Part shown: one piece after another, positions 1 through 12,100 of the stretch
How the letters are laid out: the number at the start of each line of letters is the position of its first letter
Position numbering within the stretch: position 1 is the stretch's first letter
From: Maylandia zebra
Taxonomy: Eukaryota > Chordata > Actinopteri > Cichliformes > Cichlidae
Assembly (NCBI RefSeq): GCF_041146795.1
Contig: NC_135185.1
Span: 24,312,529 to 24,376,528 of the forward strand
Direction of reading: 5' to 3'
DNA length: 64,000 nt
Program-made: the position numbers and the translations under genes
Notes under the pieces: generated by a model
The model's database searches: none
The model's input: the letters and a program-made list of their open reading frames with translations, nothing else
Told to the model about the DNA's origin: nothing

Positions 1-2126
1 GCCTACACCATGTGTTTGGAGTCTAACATGTCCGCACAAAGTTATTATTTTATTTATTTTTTCATTTTTGTTTTTACCCACCAGTATTCTGCAAAGTGAA
101 CCTCATTTTTCGTCTGATTGACTTTGACTGTGACATGTTTGTCCAAACAGAGAAGGAAGACAAATCCTTAGATTTGAAGCAGTAGTAGAAGACTCAGCTC
201 GGCTCACACTGATGATGACGACCAACAATTATTGATTGCAGATGTCTCATCCCCTCATGCACTATGAGCTGTTGTAGAACCATAAAAGTGTAAAAGGAAG
301 ACAACTAATATTTGGCAGCTAATTCTGTTGTTTTTCTGCTAGTCAGACATTTCTTTCTTTGGTTTTCTTTTTTATTTCTGATGGCAGACAGGCACTTATC
401 TACACAACCAGCAGATTTAGAACACGCATGTTTTTGATCACCTCTTGAATGTATGCTCTTTATATAGCATTTATTTCTTTAAAGCCATTACCCCACTCTC
501 AAATCACTTTCTGTATTTGTCTCTTGTTTTGAGTTTCTCTTATTTGACATACTCATCACTCTTTTGAGGAAACTTTGGTCAATTATTACATGGTGGCAGG
601 TCAAAGCTTTCACATGAAGAAAAAGATGGCTTCAGATTTAATGCTCACTGGCTCTTAGATTAATTACTAACCAATATCCTGAACACTGAGATTTGCCAAG
701 GGTGGGGAAGGAATGAGACCAAAGGTTGGCCTCATTGAGTTAGCCAAGAGGGAAGCCAGGATGATGCTATTCCTCTTTTAGAACAAGAGCTAAATGTTAA
801 CTGTTTTCATATTACATGTTCTTCATAGTGACATTTCTCTGCCTCTGTCAATGCTTGAGATTTGGCCGCTGATTGAAAAGACATTCTTTGCAAATGTTTC
901 AGACTCTGATGTCATCTTTATTGGTTAACCCGGACGTTGGCCAGAGAGCAATGTGTCACAGGGAGACATCCGGCAGTTATATACTTCAGTTCTTTGACTA
1001 TTTCTGGCTGCGCTCTGATCTTTCCAAGTCTTTAATATGTTACCAGTAGTTTGTGCAAAACGCTGCCCTCAACACCCCCTGACCTTTGTCATTTCCGGTG
1101 GCCGGTGCTGTGTTATCTAATCACGGAACATCTGTCTCCAAGTGAGAGGACAGAAAAAGACATGGAATGAGAGGCGAGCAGATTTAAAGTTACATTATGT
1201 AATTGGGATAGTAATCTCTTATTACTTTATTACTGATACATTGGCACAAAATAGCAATTTGTTCTTGTGAGTTGTGTTTCTGATTTGAATTTCTTGTTAA
1301 TTTAGAGTTTGTGACTTATTGATATTTCAAAGAAGATGATTTTTTTTTTTTTTTAGGTACTTTTCAACCATCTGCTTCATGTTAATTCTCTATAAATTAT
1401 CTGAAACTTCTATAATACAGTAAATGATCAACACCATGTTTTATTTCTGCTTCATTTAAAAAAAAAAAAAAAAAAAAAAAACTAAACTTTTTATTAGTGT
1501 GTTTGCCTTCTGTTACATACACAGTGTTAATTATCTTAAACGGCTATCTCATAATAGTCATTTAAAGGAAAGCGGATGATGTTGTTTGGAAACCAGGTCA
1601 TGTGCTGTCTAGTTTAAAACCACCTGTTTCAAGAGAAAGGTTGGGAATCAGCTGTGGCCAGACTTAACTTGGCCACACGGTCAGTCACCCTCTGCCTGGG
1701 GTTAAACACACACACTGGGCGCTTCAGACAGTCTGTTGTTTTGCTGTGTACTAAAACCAAAAACGTATCTTTAATGCAAAATTTAATCTCTTATGTTCAG
1801 TTTTTTCGAGTAAGTAAATGGCAAATAAAGCAAAAGACAGATATTGGCCCAGAATTTCCTAATTGCCCCATCCCTAGTTTAAATTGTAATTTTCTCACGT
1901 TATCATTTGTGTATGTTCTCTTTGCTCAACATTTTGTTTGTGCTGCACTTAAACTGTATTACTGGTCAAGGCTGAGGCTGTGTAGTTCTGCTTTTGTAAT
2001 AAAGGAGATTTAAGCAAAGAAAAGAACCCAGGAGACAACTGAAAATATGTTAATGATTCTAGATTATGTTCACTAACACCACTGGGTTTTCCTTCTTCTT
2101 TCTCTTCCTCCTTTTTTTCTCCACAG
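1..2126. other. Upstream part of spred1, probably intron 1
   Basis: AT-rich, without a recognisable exon. It holds a 24-bp A run (1458-1481), a T run near 1348-1356 and a polypyrimidine tract that ends in the 3' splice site at 2125-2126. An open frame at 1654-2013 does not resemble a protein I know. Intronic status is inferred from the partial codon that begins the exon at 2127. Confidence 0.6.
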
Positions 2127-3059
2127 TGACAGTTATGCGCGTGTGAGAGCAGTGGTCATGACTCGGGATGACTCCAGTGGTGGGTGGCTTCCCCTGGGCG
2201 GTGGAGGACTTAGCTGTGTCACTGTCTATAAGGTCACCCGGGCGGAGGACACCAACAGCACCCACAGTGGAGGCAGTGGAGGAAGCAGCAGCAACCTTAG
2301 CCCCTGTAGCCCTAGTCCTAGTCCCAGTCCAAGCCCTAGTCCCACCGCTGTGGAGTTCCACATCAAAGGCGAAAGGCTCAAAGACAAATTGGTAAGAGAA
2401 CCTCAAGTTCATAAATGCGATTAGCGTTTTATGCTACATGGCCAGACATCCAAAGTTGTTCTTTTTTTTTTTTTTCTTCATCTGAATGAGATCACTGCAA
2501 ACCCTGCTGTTCTGGACTCCACTCAAATGCTTTGTCATTCATACATGTACTCACACAGGAAGTGGTTATTAGGCTTTCCTCCGTGGCACAGGTATCGGAA
2601 AATGGGAGCAAACTGCGTATTTCTGTGATGAATCATCAGGAAGAACAGGAAATTATTATTTATTTATTTATTTTTTGCGCCTGTCCTGTTTGGTTCTTTA
2701 GCCATCAAAATTGTTGTCTGAAGGCCAACAAAGATACCCAACGGATTTACTTTACCAAGTGGATCATCACGGCCTTGCCGTATTGGTCCATTTGATCGAC
2801 CTTTGTTGTCCTTGTTATTTATTTATTTTATTTTTAGTTGTTACAGACGGGACCCTCCACTGCTTTGTCATTCATACATGTACTGACACAGGAAGTGGTT
2901 GTTAGGCTTTCCTCCATGGCACAGGTATCTGAAAATAGGAGCACACTGCGTGTTTCTGTGATGAATCATCAGGAAAAACAGGAAATTATTAAAGAGAATA
3001 GAATGTGAGAGATGGAAATGCACATTTACTCTGCTTTTCTATCAGTACTCAACTACTTG

Positions 3060-3121
<62 letters not shown>

Positions 3122-6100
3122 CTCTTCCTGACTGTGATGTAAAGACTGTTTAAAGTTAATCTGTCCCTTTTTAACCCATAAATACTTCTTTGTACAACAC
3201 ACTCCGTAGTTAGTGTGGTAAAAATAAAAGTAGAATAATTTTTGAAAGTTCTGATAAATATTTCATTTCAGATATATGCAAAAATATTTATTTTTTCCCA
3301 ATAAAACCATTTACAGTCAAGCTTCTCCTAACAATTACTTTTATATTTTCCTTTGTAGCCAGAAATGCTAGTTTTCTAATAGGGTTGTCAAACAAAAAAT
3401 CAGATCTTAATTGATACAGTGGAATTAGCTACTCATTTCAACAGTATTGATACCAACAGTGCCGTTTCTGTCTCATGCAACTGACACAACTTCACATAAC
3501 ACCTCCCCTCACTAGTTACTGAACACATGAACATTCATCCAACACTATTGAGAGGTCAGTAAAGCTCCAGTTTCAACATCATGAAGTACTGAACAGTTAT
3601 CATAAATGTTAACCTGGCTGGTGCGCACGTTACTGTTAGTTGCTTAACTATTAGCTATTATCCGATAGCCACACACCCTGCCTCACTGGGCATAAACTAG
3701 TATACTCTCAGTGCCGCTCCCAGGCTCGGATAAATGGGAGGGTTGCATCAGAAAGCACACGCTGTGGAAATAAGGTACATTTATCGGATAGCCACATCGG
3801 TTAAGTTATCATTAAAGTTGTGGCTAGCAGCTGGAGCTAATAATAAAACTATAACGTTAATGTTGGCGCAGGCAAACATTAGTTCTGCCTGTTTGTAATG
3901 TTATAGTATACAGAGTTGGATTAATAGGGTAGTACAATTACTTGTGTCTAAAAAGTATTCTCTTAAAGTCCCAGATTGAAGCTAAGAAAGTTGACCAGCA
4001 ACAGTGGCACCCTACCTTAGCCACAGGATTCGTTTAACAATGAATATATGAAGCTGTGTCAGCAGGCATTGCCTAAGATGTTCACAGGAAATCGCTAGAC
4101 CTGCATTCTACATGTATTGTCAGATTCTTCTTCTTTTTTTTTATTTTTATTTTTTTTTTACCTGACCCGTTTGGTTCTTTAGCCATCAGAATTGTTGTCT
4201 GAAGGCCAGCAAAAATACCCAACGGATTTGCGTTACCAAGTGGATCATCATGGCCTTGCCGTATTGGTCCATTTGATCGACCTTTGTTGTTATTATTTAG
4301 TTATTTTATTTTTAGTTGGTATTGTCGGCTTCTTCGTAATGAAAGTAACAATGAGGCCCTAATATCAAGTGCTGTGTTGTGGCTTTAATCTGTTTGGCTT
4401 ATGGAGTAGTTGCTGTAAAGCTCCTGAGACTCATTCTGTGCTGTAGATGTAAAACAGACCCAGTAGATGCACTGGGATAATCCTTGGTCTGTGGTAATCG
4501 GGAGTGTAAATCTATTTGTCTGTCAAATGCCAGATGACAAAAGGCGGCCACCATGATGCACAGAATCTGGTGCTTTCTGGCAGATGGTTATTAGAGCCTT
4601 CTTACAGCACTGTGCCTAAATGACCTTTTTTTTTCTTTCTTTTTTTTTTTCTTTCACTGAACACATTTTATGTATGTTTCGTATTTACAGTCCTTGTGTT
4701 TTGTGCGTTGGTAACCCAGGATGTGTGTGGCACAGAAAAAGGGTGTGATGGGAACGGCATTGCTCAGACAGGGTATAGACATGGTTCAGAGACCCCGACA
4801 ACTGTTCTGGGATGTGGTAAAACACCCCTATCACCACCAGAATCCCCAGCCACCACAACAAACACCCAGACATATGTAGGTCTGTCAGGATACCACCCAG
4901 TGCCAGGGTGTTGGCATCAACCACTTTGCCACCGGCAGTGTGAGGGCATCAGAAGCAGCGTCCAAGAAGAAAACAGTGATGAATATCACTAAGGCTCCTT
5001 GGTTTGGGTTATGTCTAACATACAAAATAGGACAGTGGTCTGCAAGGTTTTAGATGTATTTTTATTTAGACTTTTTTTTTTTTTTTGAAGGATACAATTT
5101 GGGTGTTTTAATCCAACCAGAAATAGACACAAAGGGAAAAAAGGCAGTGACATCACCGATCCCTGATAGAAACCTGTGAGGAAAATGAATCATAAATGCA
5201 GCTATTTTGAAATAAAAAAGACAAGGTTTTGTTTTTTTTTTTTTCCTGAGGTGACTGGAGATGTGGGGGGTGGGATTTAGAGGAATTCGGGAAGCCGAAT
5301 GTAGTCAAAGAGCAGGAAATGGAGGTGGAGCCAGATAGATGGGAGACGGAAGAGGAGAGGTGGAGGGGGATCTGTCTATAAGCGCAGTGATGCGGCACAG
5401 AGTGTACTGGTGATGACTCAGCTGGCTCTCCATATAGCTACCAATCACTCTCCTCCTTGGCCCCCCACCTCCCCTCCGTCTCTCTTTCTCGTTCTCGCTG
5501 CTATTCGGTGACTCTCTTAAAACTACAGCTCTAATTGGTTGATGATTACTTACCATGCTGGCTCTCGGATTATGACAAATATCCAGTTAAGCTCTTTCAC
5601 TCCACCTTGCTTCCTGTCATTCATAGTTTGCAACTCCCTGCAGATTGGTACAGCCGTGCATTCCAGGCTTACTCTAAATGGCATTGCCTTGGAGGCAAGG
5701 CCCTATTTGACTGTTTTTTGTTTTGTTTGTTTGTTTGTTTGTTATTTAAATAATTGTTAACACTGTTTGTTTGTTTTGACTTACCAGTAACATTTATAGC
5801 TTTAAGTCTTGGAGGGGGTGAGGGTGTGCTGGGTTATTTCACTATGAATCAATGCACCCTGTTGCATTATTCTTTACAATTTTTGTCTTAAAATAATAGC
5901 AAGGTTGGAATCATCATTCTGAAAGAAGCCTGATTTCTTGCATTCATGTGAGCATAGTCTCCATCTGTTCCTCTTTTCTTCTCTTACACACTGTCTTGAC
6001 TGCTCTCTGTCTGTCTCTCTCTCTCTCTCTGACACTCTCCTCCATTAACATCACTTGCCTCTGTTCCCTTTCTGTCTCTTTTTCTGTCAGCAAGGCTCCT

Positions 6101-9100
6101 CCTCCTCTCTTTTCTCTAAGCACAATATGGAATGCGGTGTTAAGTATCAACCTTCCATGCAACTGTGATACTTCCTCCTCAGTCGGCCTTGCTGTGCGCT
6201 CACCTTACCTGCTCCGGCTCCATTCAGTCTCGCCTCCACAATCGCCCCCAGAGGCACAGCGGACCCCTCCTCCCTTCCCCTGTCCTTGTCACCCCAGCAG
6301 CCTCTCACATCCATCCTTCCCTTCTTCTGTGCACTCATCCAGTAGCTCTAGGGTAGTCACGCAGGCTTAACCCTCGCTGCCTCCTTTTCTTGTTAGAGAC
6401 ATGTATGAAACAATGATATGGAGACAGACGCTTGAATTATGTGCAGCACACTTGCAAAGCGACTCACACAGACAGAATGAAATTCAGACCTGAGCACCCC
6501 CCCTCTGACACACATACACACATATCATCAACCTCTTGTACAGCTGCCACGTATTAGCCTCTTGAAGTGTGCATGTTGACTGTTGTCCAGATCCACGGGG
6601 AACGGTGCCATCTGCTTTCAGCAATCGAGTACTTTGTTTGTGACCGTTATCCTCCGACAAGACATTTGAACCGCAAAGATGCACAGCGTAGCACTTGGGT
6701 CGTTGAGCTTTTCATCGCACCAGCTCCTGCGCTCACGCATGCTCTCACGCAGATCGCGGTGCGCACAGTCACACATTCACACCCCATTAAGCCACCTCTC
6801 GTGCGCGTCAGTAAAAACCTCAAAGACTTTAATGGCCGTCTCTCATTTCATTTAATCTGCCTAGAGGAAGACCGGGAGGCGGCCCAGTAGCCCTGATTAA
6901 TAATAGGCTTTGGAAACGCAGCCTCTCTCTGCCATACACTTGGGCTCCCTGGCTCCAAAACACCTCCACACACTCCAACTCTCAGGCCACCACTGCTCTT
7001 CAAGTTTAACTTTAAACCCCACTATTTAGAATGTGTTTTACAAATTATCTAAGAAGTATGTTGAGTATTGGATTTGGGGGGATTTTCTTTTTTTCTTCTA
7101 TTTTTGATTTTAGAAGCTCTGGAACTGCCCATATGTGTAGTTCAAATGGCAGAAATCTTCTATGTCTTTTCGTTATATTCCTGTTGTGTTGGAATAATTG
7201 AATTTGACACATTACAACAGCTTATGGGGTTGGATTAAACCACACAGGTCAAATTCTGTATCCAGCTATATTAAAACATCTCAAAGAGCACCAGCATGCC
7301 TTGGTTCACTTTCAAACTCTTCTGTTTGTTTCTTTTCAGGTGGTACTGGAGTGTGTGCTGCAGAAAGACCTAGTATACAACAAGGTCAACCCCATCTTCC
7401 ACCACTGGAGGATCAACGACAAGAAGTTTGGACTGACCTTTCAGAGCCCTGCTGATGCTCGTGCTTTTGACCGGGGAATACGGAGGGCCATTGAGGACAT
7501 TAACCAGGGTGTGTTTTGCCTTTTTGTCTGCATGCGTGTGTGTGTTTGTTTTCTTTTTGCTAGTTTAGAACAGGTCAAACCAGATAACAAAGCCAATAGA
7601 AAGCCAACAGAATGCACCTTAACTTAACAGTCCATCAGCCAGCATTGGCTATTGTTTCCATATCAAGAAATCAAGGCAGCCCACAGATTTTTTCCCCTCT
7701 ACTACCCTCACCACCTTTCAAACTCTTACTCGATCGACAAAACATCACATTTGTTTAGAATTCCCACCTAGAGTTTGCACTGTGTGTCTTAGCAACCATT
7801 CAGTACATGTAAAAGTTGGATGTAGATGGATGTATGCACATGAATGTGGTGTGTATTCTACTGGTGTGCATTCACAGCCTGCATTCCTGCTTGTTTATCT
7901 TGGCTTGTAAAGGCTGACCTAGCATCTGTTCTAGAAGAGATGTGTGCCGTTGATTACCTTTGATGACTCCTCCGCCAATGCTACCTGCTCTCTCACCCAA
8001 GCTTGAACCCTCCTGTGTTATCTTATCAAGCCCAGCTGCCCAGATAAGCTTGCCACATCCGTAGAGACTGGCAATGCAATGCTTTGCTCAGACAGTGGGT
8101 GATAGAGGGCAGGAGAGGGTTGGTGGGAAAGACAAGAAACTCATAGAATGGATCGCAACCTGAGATATGGGCTGAGCTTCACTCAGAAGAAACTTGACCA
8201 GACTGGGCTTTTGTCCTTCTCTGTCTTGGCAAGATAGTTTGAGGACTGGCTAGACTAGTCTAACAAAATTTTGTATTTGGACTGAATGTGGCATTTATAT
8301 ATTTTAAAGCTAAGATAGGTATTTACTTTATGCGTGGAACTGAGTGGGCAGGTTTAGGTCCTAATAAGCATTATTTTTCAGCACAGTGCCAGAGGTTGCA
8401 AAGTCATCCAATTAGTAGGAGAATTGCCAACTCAGCAATCTGCTATCCAGCCCTGTGTTATACAAGATGCTGGTCGACCGGCTGGCTGGCTGGCTGAGGA
8501 GCTGTAATATCCTTTACACTCTAGACCCAGGAATCATGGGGAGCATAGAGGAGGTACAGCGGAACATTTGTAAAGGTTTATCGCCACTGAGCATCAGTTG
8601 CTTCTTGCCCACAGCCGTTTATCTGAGATTTGAACTTCCTGGGCACAAGTCCACACCATCTAGGTAAAAGGTAGTCATGTAGAACTTGCTTTGCAAGCTG
8701 CTTTTCCTGTAAATTTCACATGAAGATAACGAACCGGCAATAATAGCGTACTTCATTATCACAGGGTCATCTTCTAGGATGATTAGTGTCTCTTTTAAAC
8801 AAACCAAAATTCGCTCCCAGTTTCTTAAATGTCTTCTATTTTGGTACGCTAAAATGATGTGTGGAAACCTGAGGGGTTTTGTTTTGAATGGGGTGTTGGC
8901 ATTTGAAGATGTGAGCTGGGAAGCTGTTATGGTCTTTTGTCACAGTTTGACAACAAAATATCAGTAACATATCTGATATTCATGATTTGAGGCCGTTTCA
9001 GTACTGTTCACATAATCAGATGGCAAAGAGGCATGGATATCTCATGTAGCAGGGCCCGGGTGATTGTGAAGATTCTCATTCAGAGACTGTATAGTCTTGG

Positions 9101-12100
9101 TGTGCTAATAAATGCTTCGGCTTCTTCCTGTGAATGTCAGCTACAGCAGGTGATGGTGGGGTTTCATTCCCTTGCCTTTCTCTCTCTCTCTCCCCCCTCC
9201 CACCCCTGCTGTCCTCTCCTCCCTCCGTTCTCCTCTCTCTCCTGGCATCTTCTGTATTCTGCCAGTGTTGTGTAATGCCTCTCCTCAGTTCTTCTGTATT
9301 CCAGTTGCATCGTTCTGCTGCTGGACTGCTGCGTGAATGTGTGTGGGGGAGAGAAGAGGCAGGAAGGGTGTGTGTGTGTGCGTGTGTGTGTGCGCACGCG
9401 TATCTGCGTGCACGCACACGTGTGTATCAGTCTTGCAGTCCTCTGTTGCCATGGCAACGTCAGGCACATGGCTCAGGCAGCTTTGTGGCCCAGCGCTGCC
9501 AGAGTTGGGCTGCAGGAGGCCTCTTTCTCTCAGTAGTGGAGAAATGCATACACACACACACACACCTTTCTCCATGTGACTCAGCGACAGACAGACAGAC
9601 TGATGGACAGACTGTGTCTAACACAAGCTCAGTGAATTCTTCTGTCCTCTCTGTGACAGAGATCACATTACTGTGTTTTTCTGCATTCTCTCTCTGAATG
9701 CAGACAGGAAGATTGATGCCTCAGTGCTTTAAATAAAGCCTCAGCCTCAGCCTAAATAAGTGAACCAAAGTTGAAAAAGAACCTATTTTTCCCCCTTGGG
9801 TGCAAATATATTCACCACCCCCCCCTCCCCACATTCAGATAGTTTTGTTCTTGCTTTCTACAGCATTGCCAAACTGAAATGTCCTTAAACATTGATTCTT
9901 TTTTTTAATTTATTTTTTTCAATGTATAAGCTGGTGCTTTCATCAGTGGTTTTTATGTGTTAATTTAAGCTGACTGAAACCACAATAATTTGATTGGCTG
10001 TACCTGTGCACTGATATTTTTTAGTAAATGGCTGCATTTTTAATTCTGACCATATGCTTGGAAGTGCATAGGTATAACTCATCGTTCTGAACTCAGCTTT
10101 TAGATTTTATACTTCTGATGATATTACCTGGTGAATATTATCAAATTATTAACTTTAAATGTGATTTAACAGTTCTTTATACAACGTTATGCACATATTA
10201 ACTCAGATTTACTTCAATTATTGTTCTGTAAGAGTAAATGTCTGCTGTCTGTAAAGCAACACACACCTGCACGAATGAGTGGTTAACTGGTGGCATCTTT
10301 TAGTTGTGTAATGCTTTATTTTTGGTTATTTTTCTTGGATTTGGTTACATTAACAGCCATATATTACACATACTAAAAATGTAGGTTTATTCCAAGAAAA
10401 GTTTTTATCTTATGTCACAAAACGGTGGTGTTGCATTCTGCTTGTTGTGATCTGACAAACCTCAAGACTTCACTGGACTACGTGCAGGGAAATTGGCAGA
10501 CTTTATTCAATTACACCTTCACCAAGCTTTAAAAAAAATATTCAGACTGCATACATTAAACAAGTTATTTCACATTGTTGACATAAGCACCATTAAAATG
10601 TTTTCTTTTTAAAAGTGATGTTTGTGACAATAGTGTTCAGCAAAACACTATGAAAATATAAGTAGTGTACGTGTCTTTCTTAAGATTGACTTCTCCTGTA
10701 GATTGTGTAATGTGTGCAGTGATGAAAAACGTTAGCTCTTTCCTGCACCTTGGTAACTGAGGTGTTTGGGGTGCGAAAATGGCACGTGGGTTTTTAGCCG
10801 AGGTCACGGTTACATTATTCTCTGCATGCTTATTTTATTAACTTCTGTGAACCCCACTAACACAAAGCAGCTTTCATTTCCCCATTAGGCCACAGGCAGA
10901 AGAAAGCAGAAGTCTTGAACTATTCCGGCCCGACAAGAGTCAGCGTGGTAACTTTAAACCATGCTTAGGGGGGAACAGTTTGAGAAACAAACAAACAAAT
11001 AGAAATATTTTGTTGGTAGAAGGAAGTTGCTGAAAGATTCAGACTGACGCAGGTTGTCGCCTGGGTTCTTTGAATTTTTACCCTCTAGTCTTCCCTTGCT
11101 TTTGTCAATCAAATTTAGCTATGAGAGTTTTGTGTTGTATACTTTGCCTCTTTGAGCTGTTGTTGAGTTCTCGTACCTTTCTCTCTTTCAGGTTGTCGAC
11201 CGTTTGGGGAGGGCGATAATCCAGAGGATGGACTACCGGTGAGTGACATTAAGGTTTAGTAAAGAAAACCTGTGTTGCTATGACTGAAAAGAGTGAAGTT
11301 CTCTCTGCTTTGTCACCGACTCTGAAATGACATGATCCACATGTTTGGTTGGGGTCTGATCTGTCCCAGCCAGGTGCTGACACCTGCCTTTGTTGTCTCA
11401 CAGTTGTTCTTAGAGATTTACAGATGTTTAACCAGTGTCAGCCAGACCCTGAGGTGAAGCTGGGTGTTGGCCAGCAAATGTGGTGTACTCTAACTCTGCA
11501 GCTGTCAGTCTTGTCGAGATTGAAGATGATATATTATCACCTGGAGCATTCATCTTTACTAGTCAAATAAGGCTTTAGGATGTTGATGTTGTCTTAGCTG
11601 AAAAAACAAGGTACTTTAAGGTGCTCAGTAGATAGTTGTGAACTCGCGTTTAGCCTGTTTAAGCTAATCTCTCCATGATGCTGACGTCAGGGTCGCATCT
11701 CGTAAGACTCTTTATTCTTCCTTTGCGTGAAGATAGGACTCTGACTTTAGCTAACTAAATTTGGGACCAACTAAACCTGTACACAATAACTGCATGCACC
11801 ATGTATTGTACCAACAACAACACTCAGTGCCTTTGCACAGCGGTTGACTGTCACCATGTGTGTTTAAGAATGTCACGTTCTCTTTAGCAGAGAAAGGCAG
11901 CAGGTGTATAGTTCAAGGCAACACACCCTTGGTAATTTGTTTTAGATATCTGTCCTTTTACAGGAAAGCCAGCCACCCACCTGTTCTGCTTCTGATTGCA
12001 AATTTGATAAAGGCACATTAGTAGGAAGGGCAGCTCTTGTAGGACACATTTAGTGACAGTATAGAAGCCTCTGACACTGTTAAGCAATCCAATGCGCCAG

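Larger units (their letters stand above)
2992..7339. other. spred1 intron 2 remainder
   Basis: Besides the repeats listed separately, the intron has pyrimidine-rich CT runs (about 5940-6110) and CA/TG-rich stretches. An ORF pair on opposite strands at 4685-4992 is unassigned. No further exon with SPRED similarity was found. Confidence 0.5.

Noticed and set aside
1654-2013. 119-codon ORF before the first spred exon
   Set aside because: No SPRED1 N-terminal similarity and non-protein-like composition.
3061-3115. Poly-C/poly-T as a biological switch
   Set aside because: Adjacent long homopolymers are more likely mutable or mis-assembled sequence; nothing links them to function.
4685-4992. Opposed ORFs in spred1 intron 2, one with a hydrophobic segment
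   Set aside because: I could not recognise a protein, there is no splice context, and the two frames are mutual shadows. A search might still find a retrocopy.
9134-9697. 187-codon ORF and several overlapping ORFs on both strands
   Set aside because: CT- and GT-rich intronic DNA avoids stops by composition; no domain or splice support.
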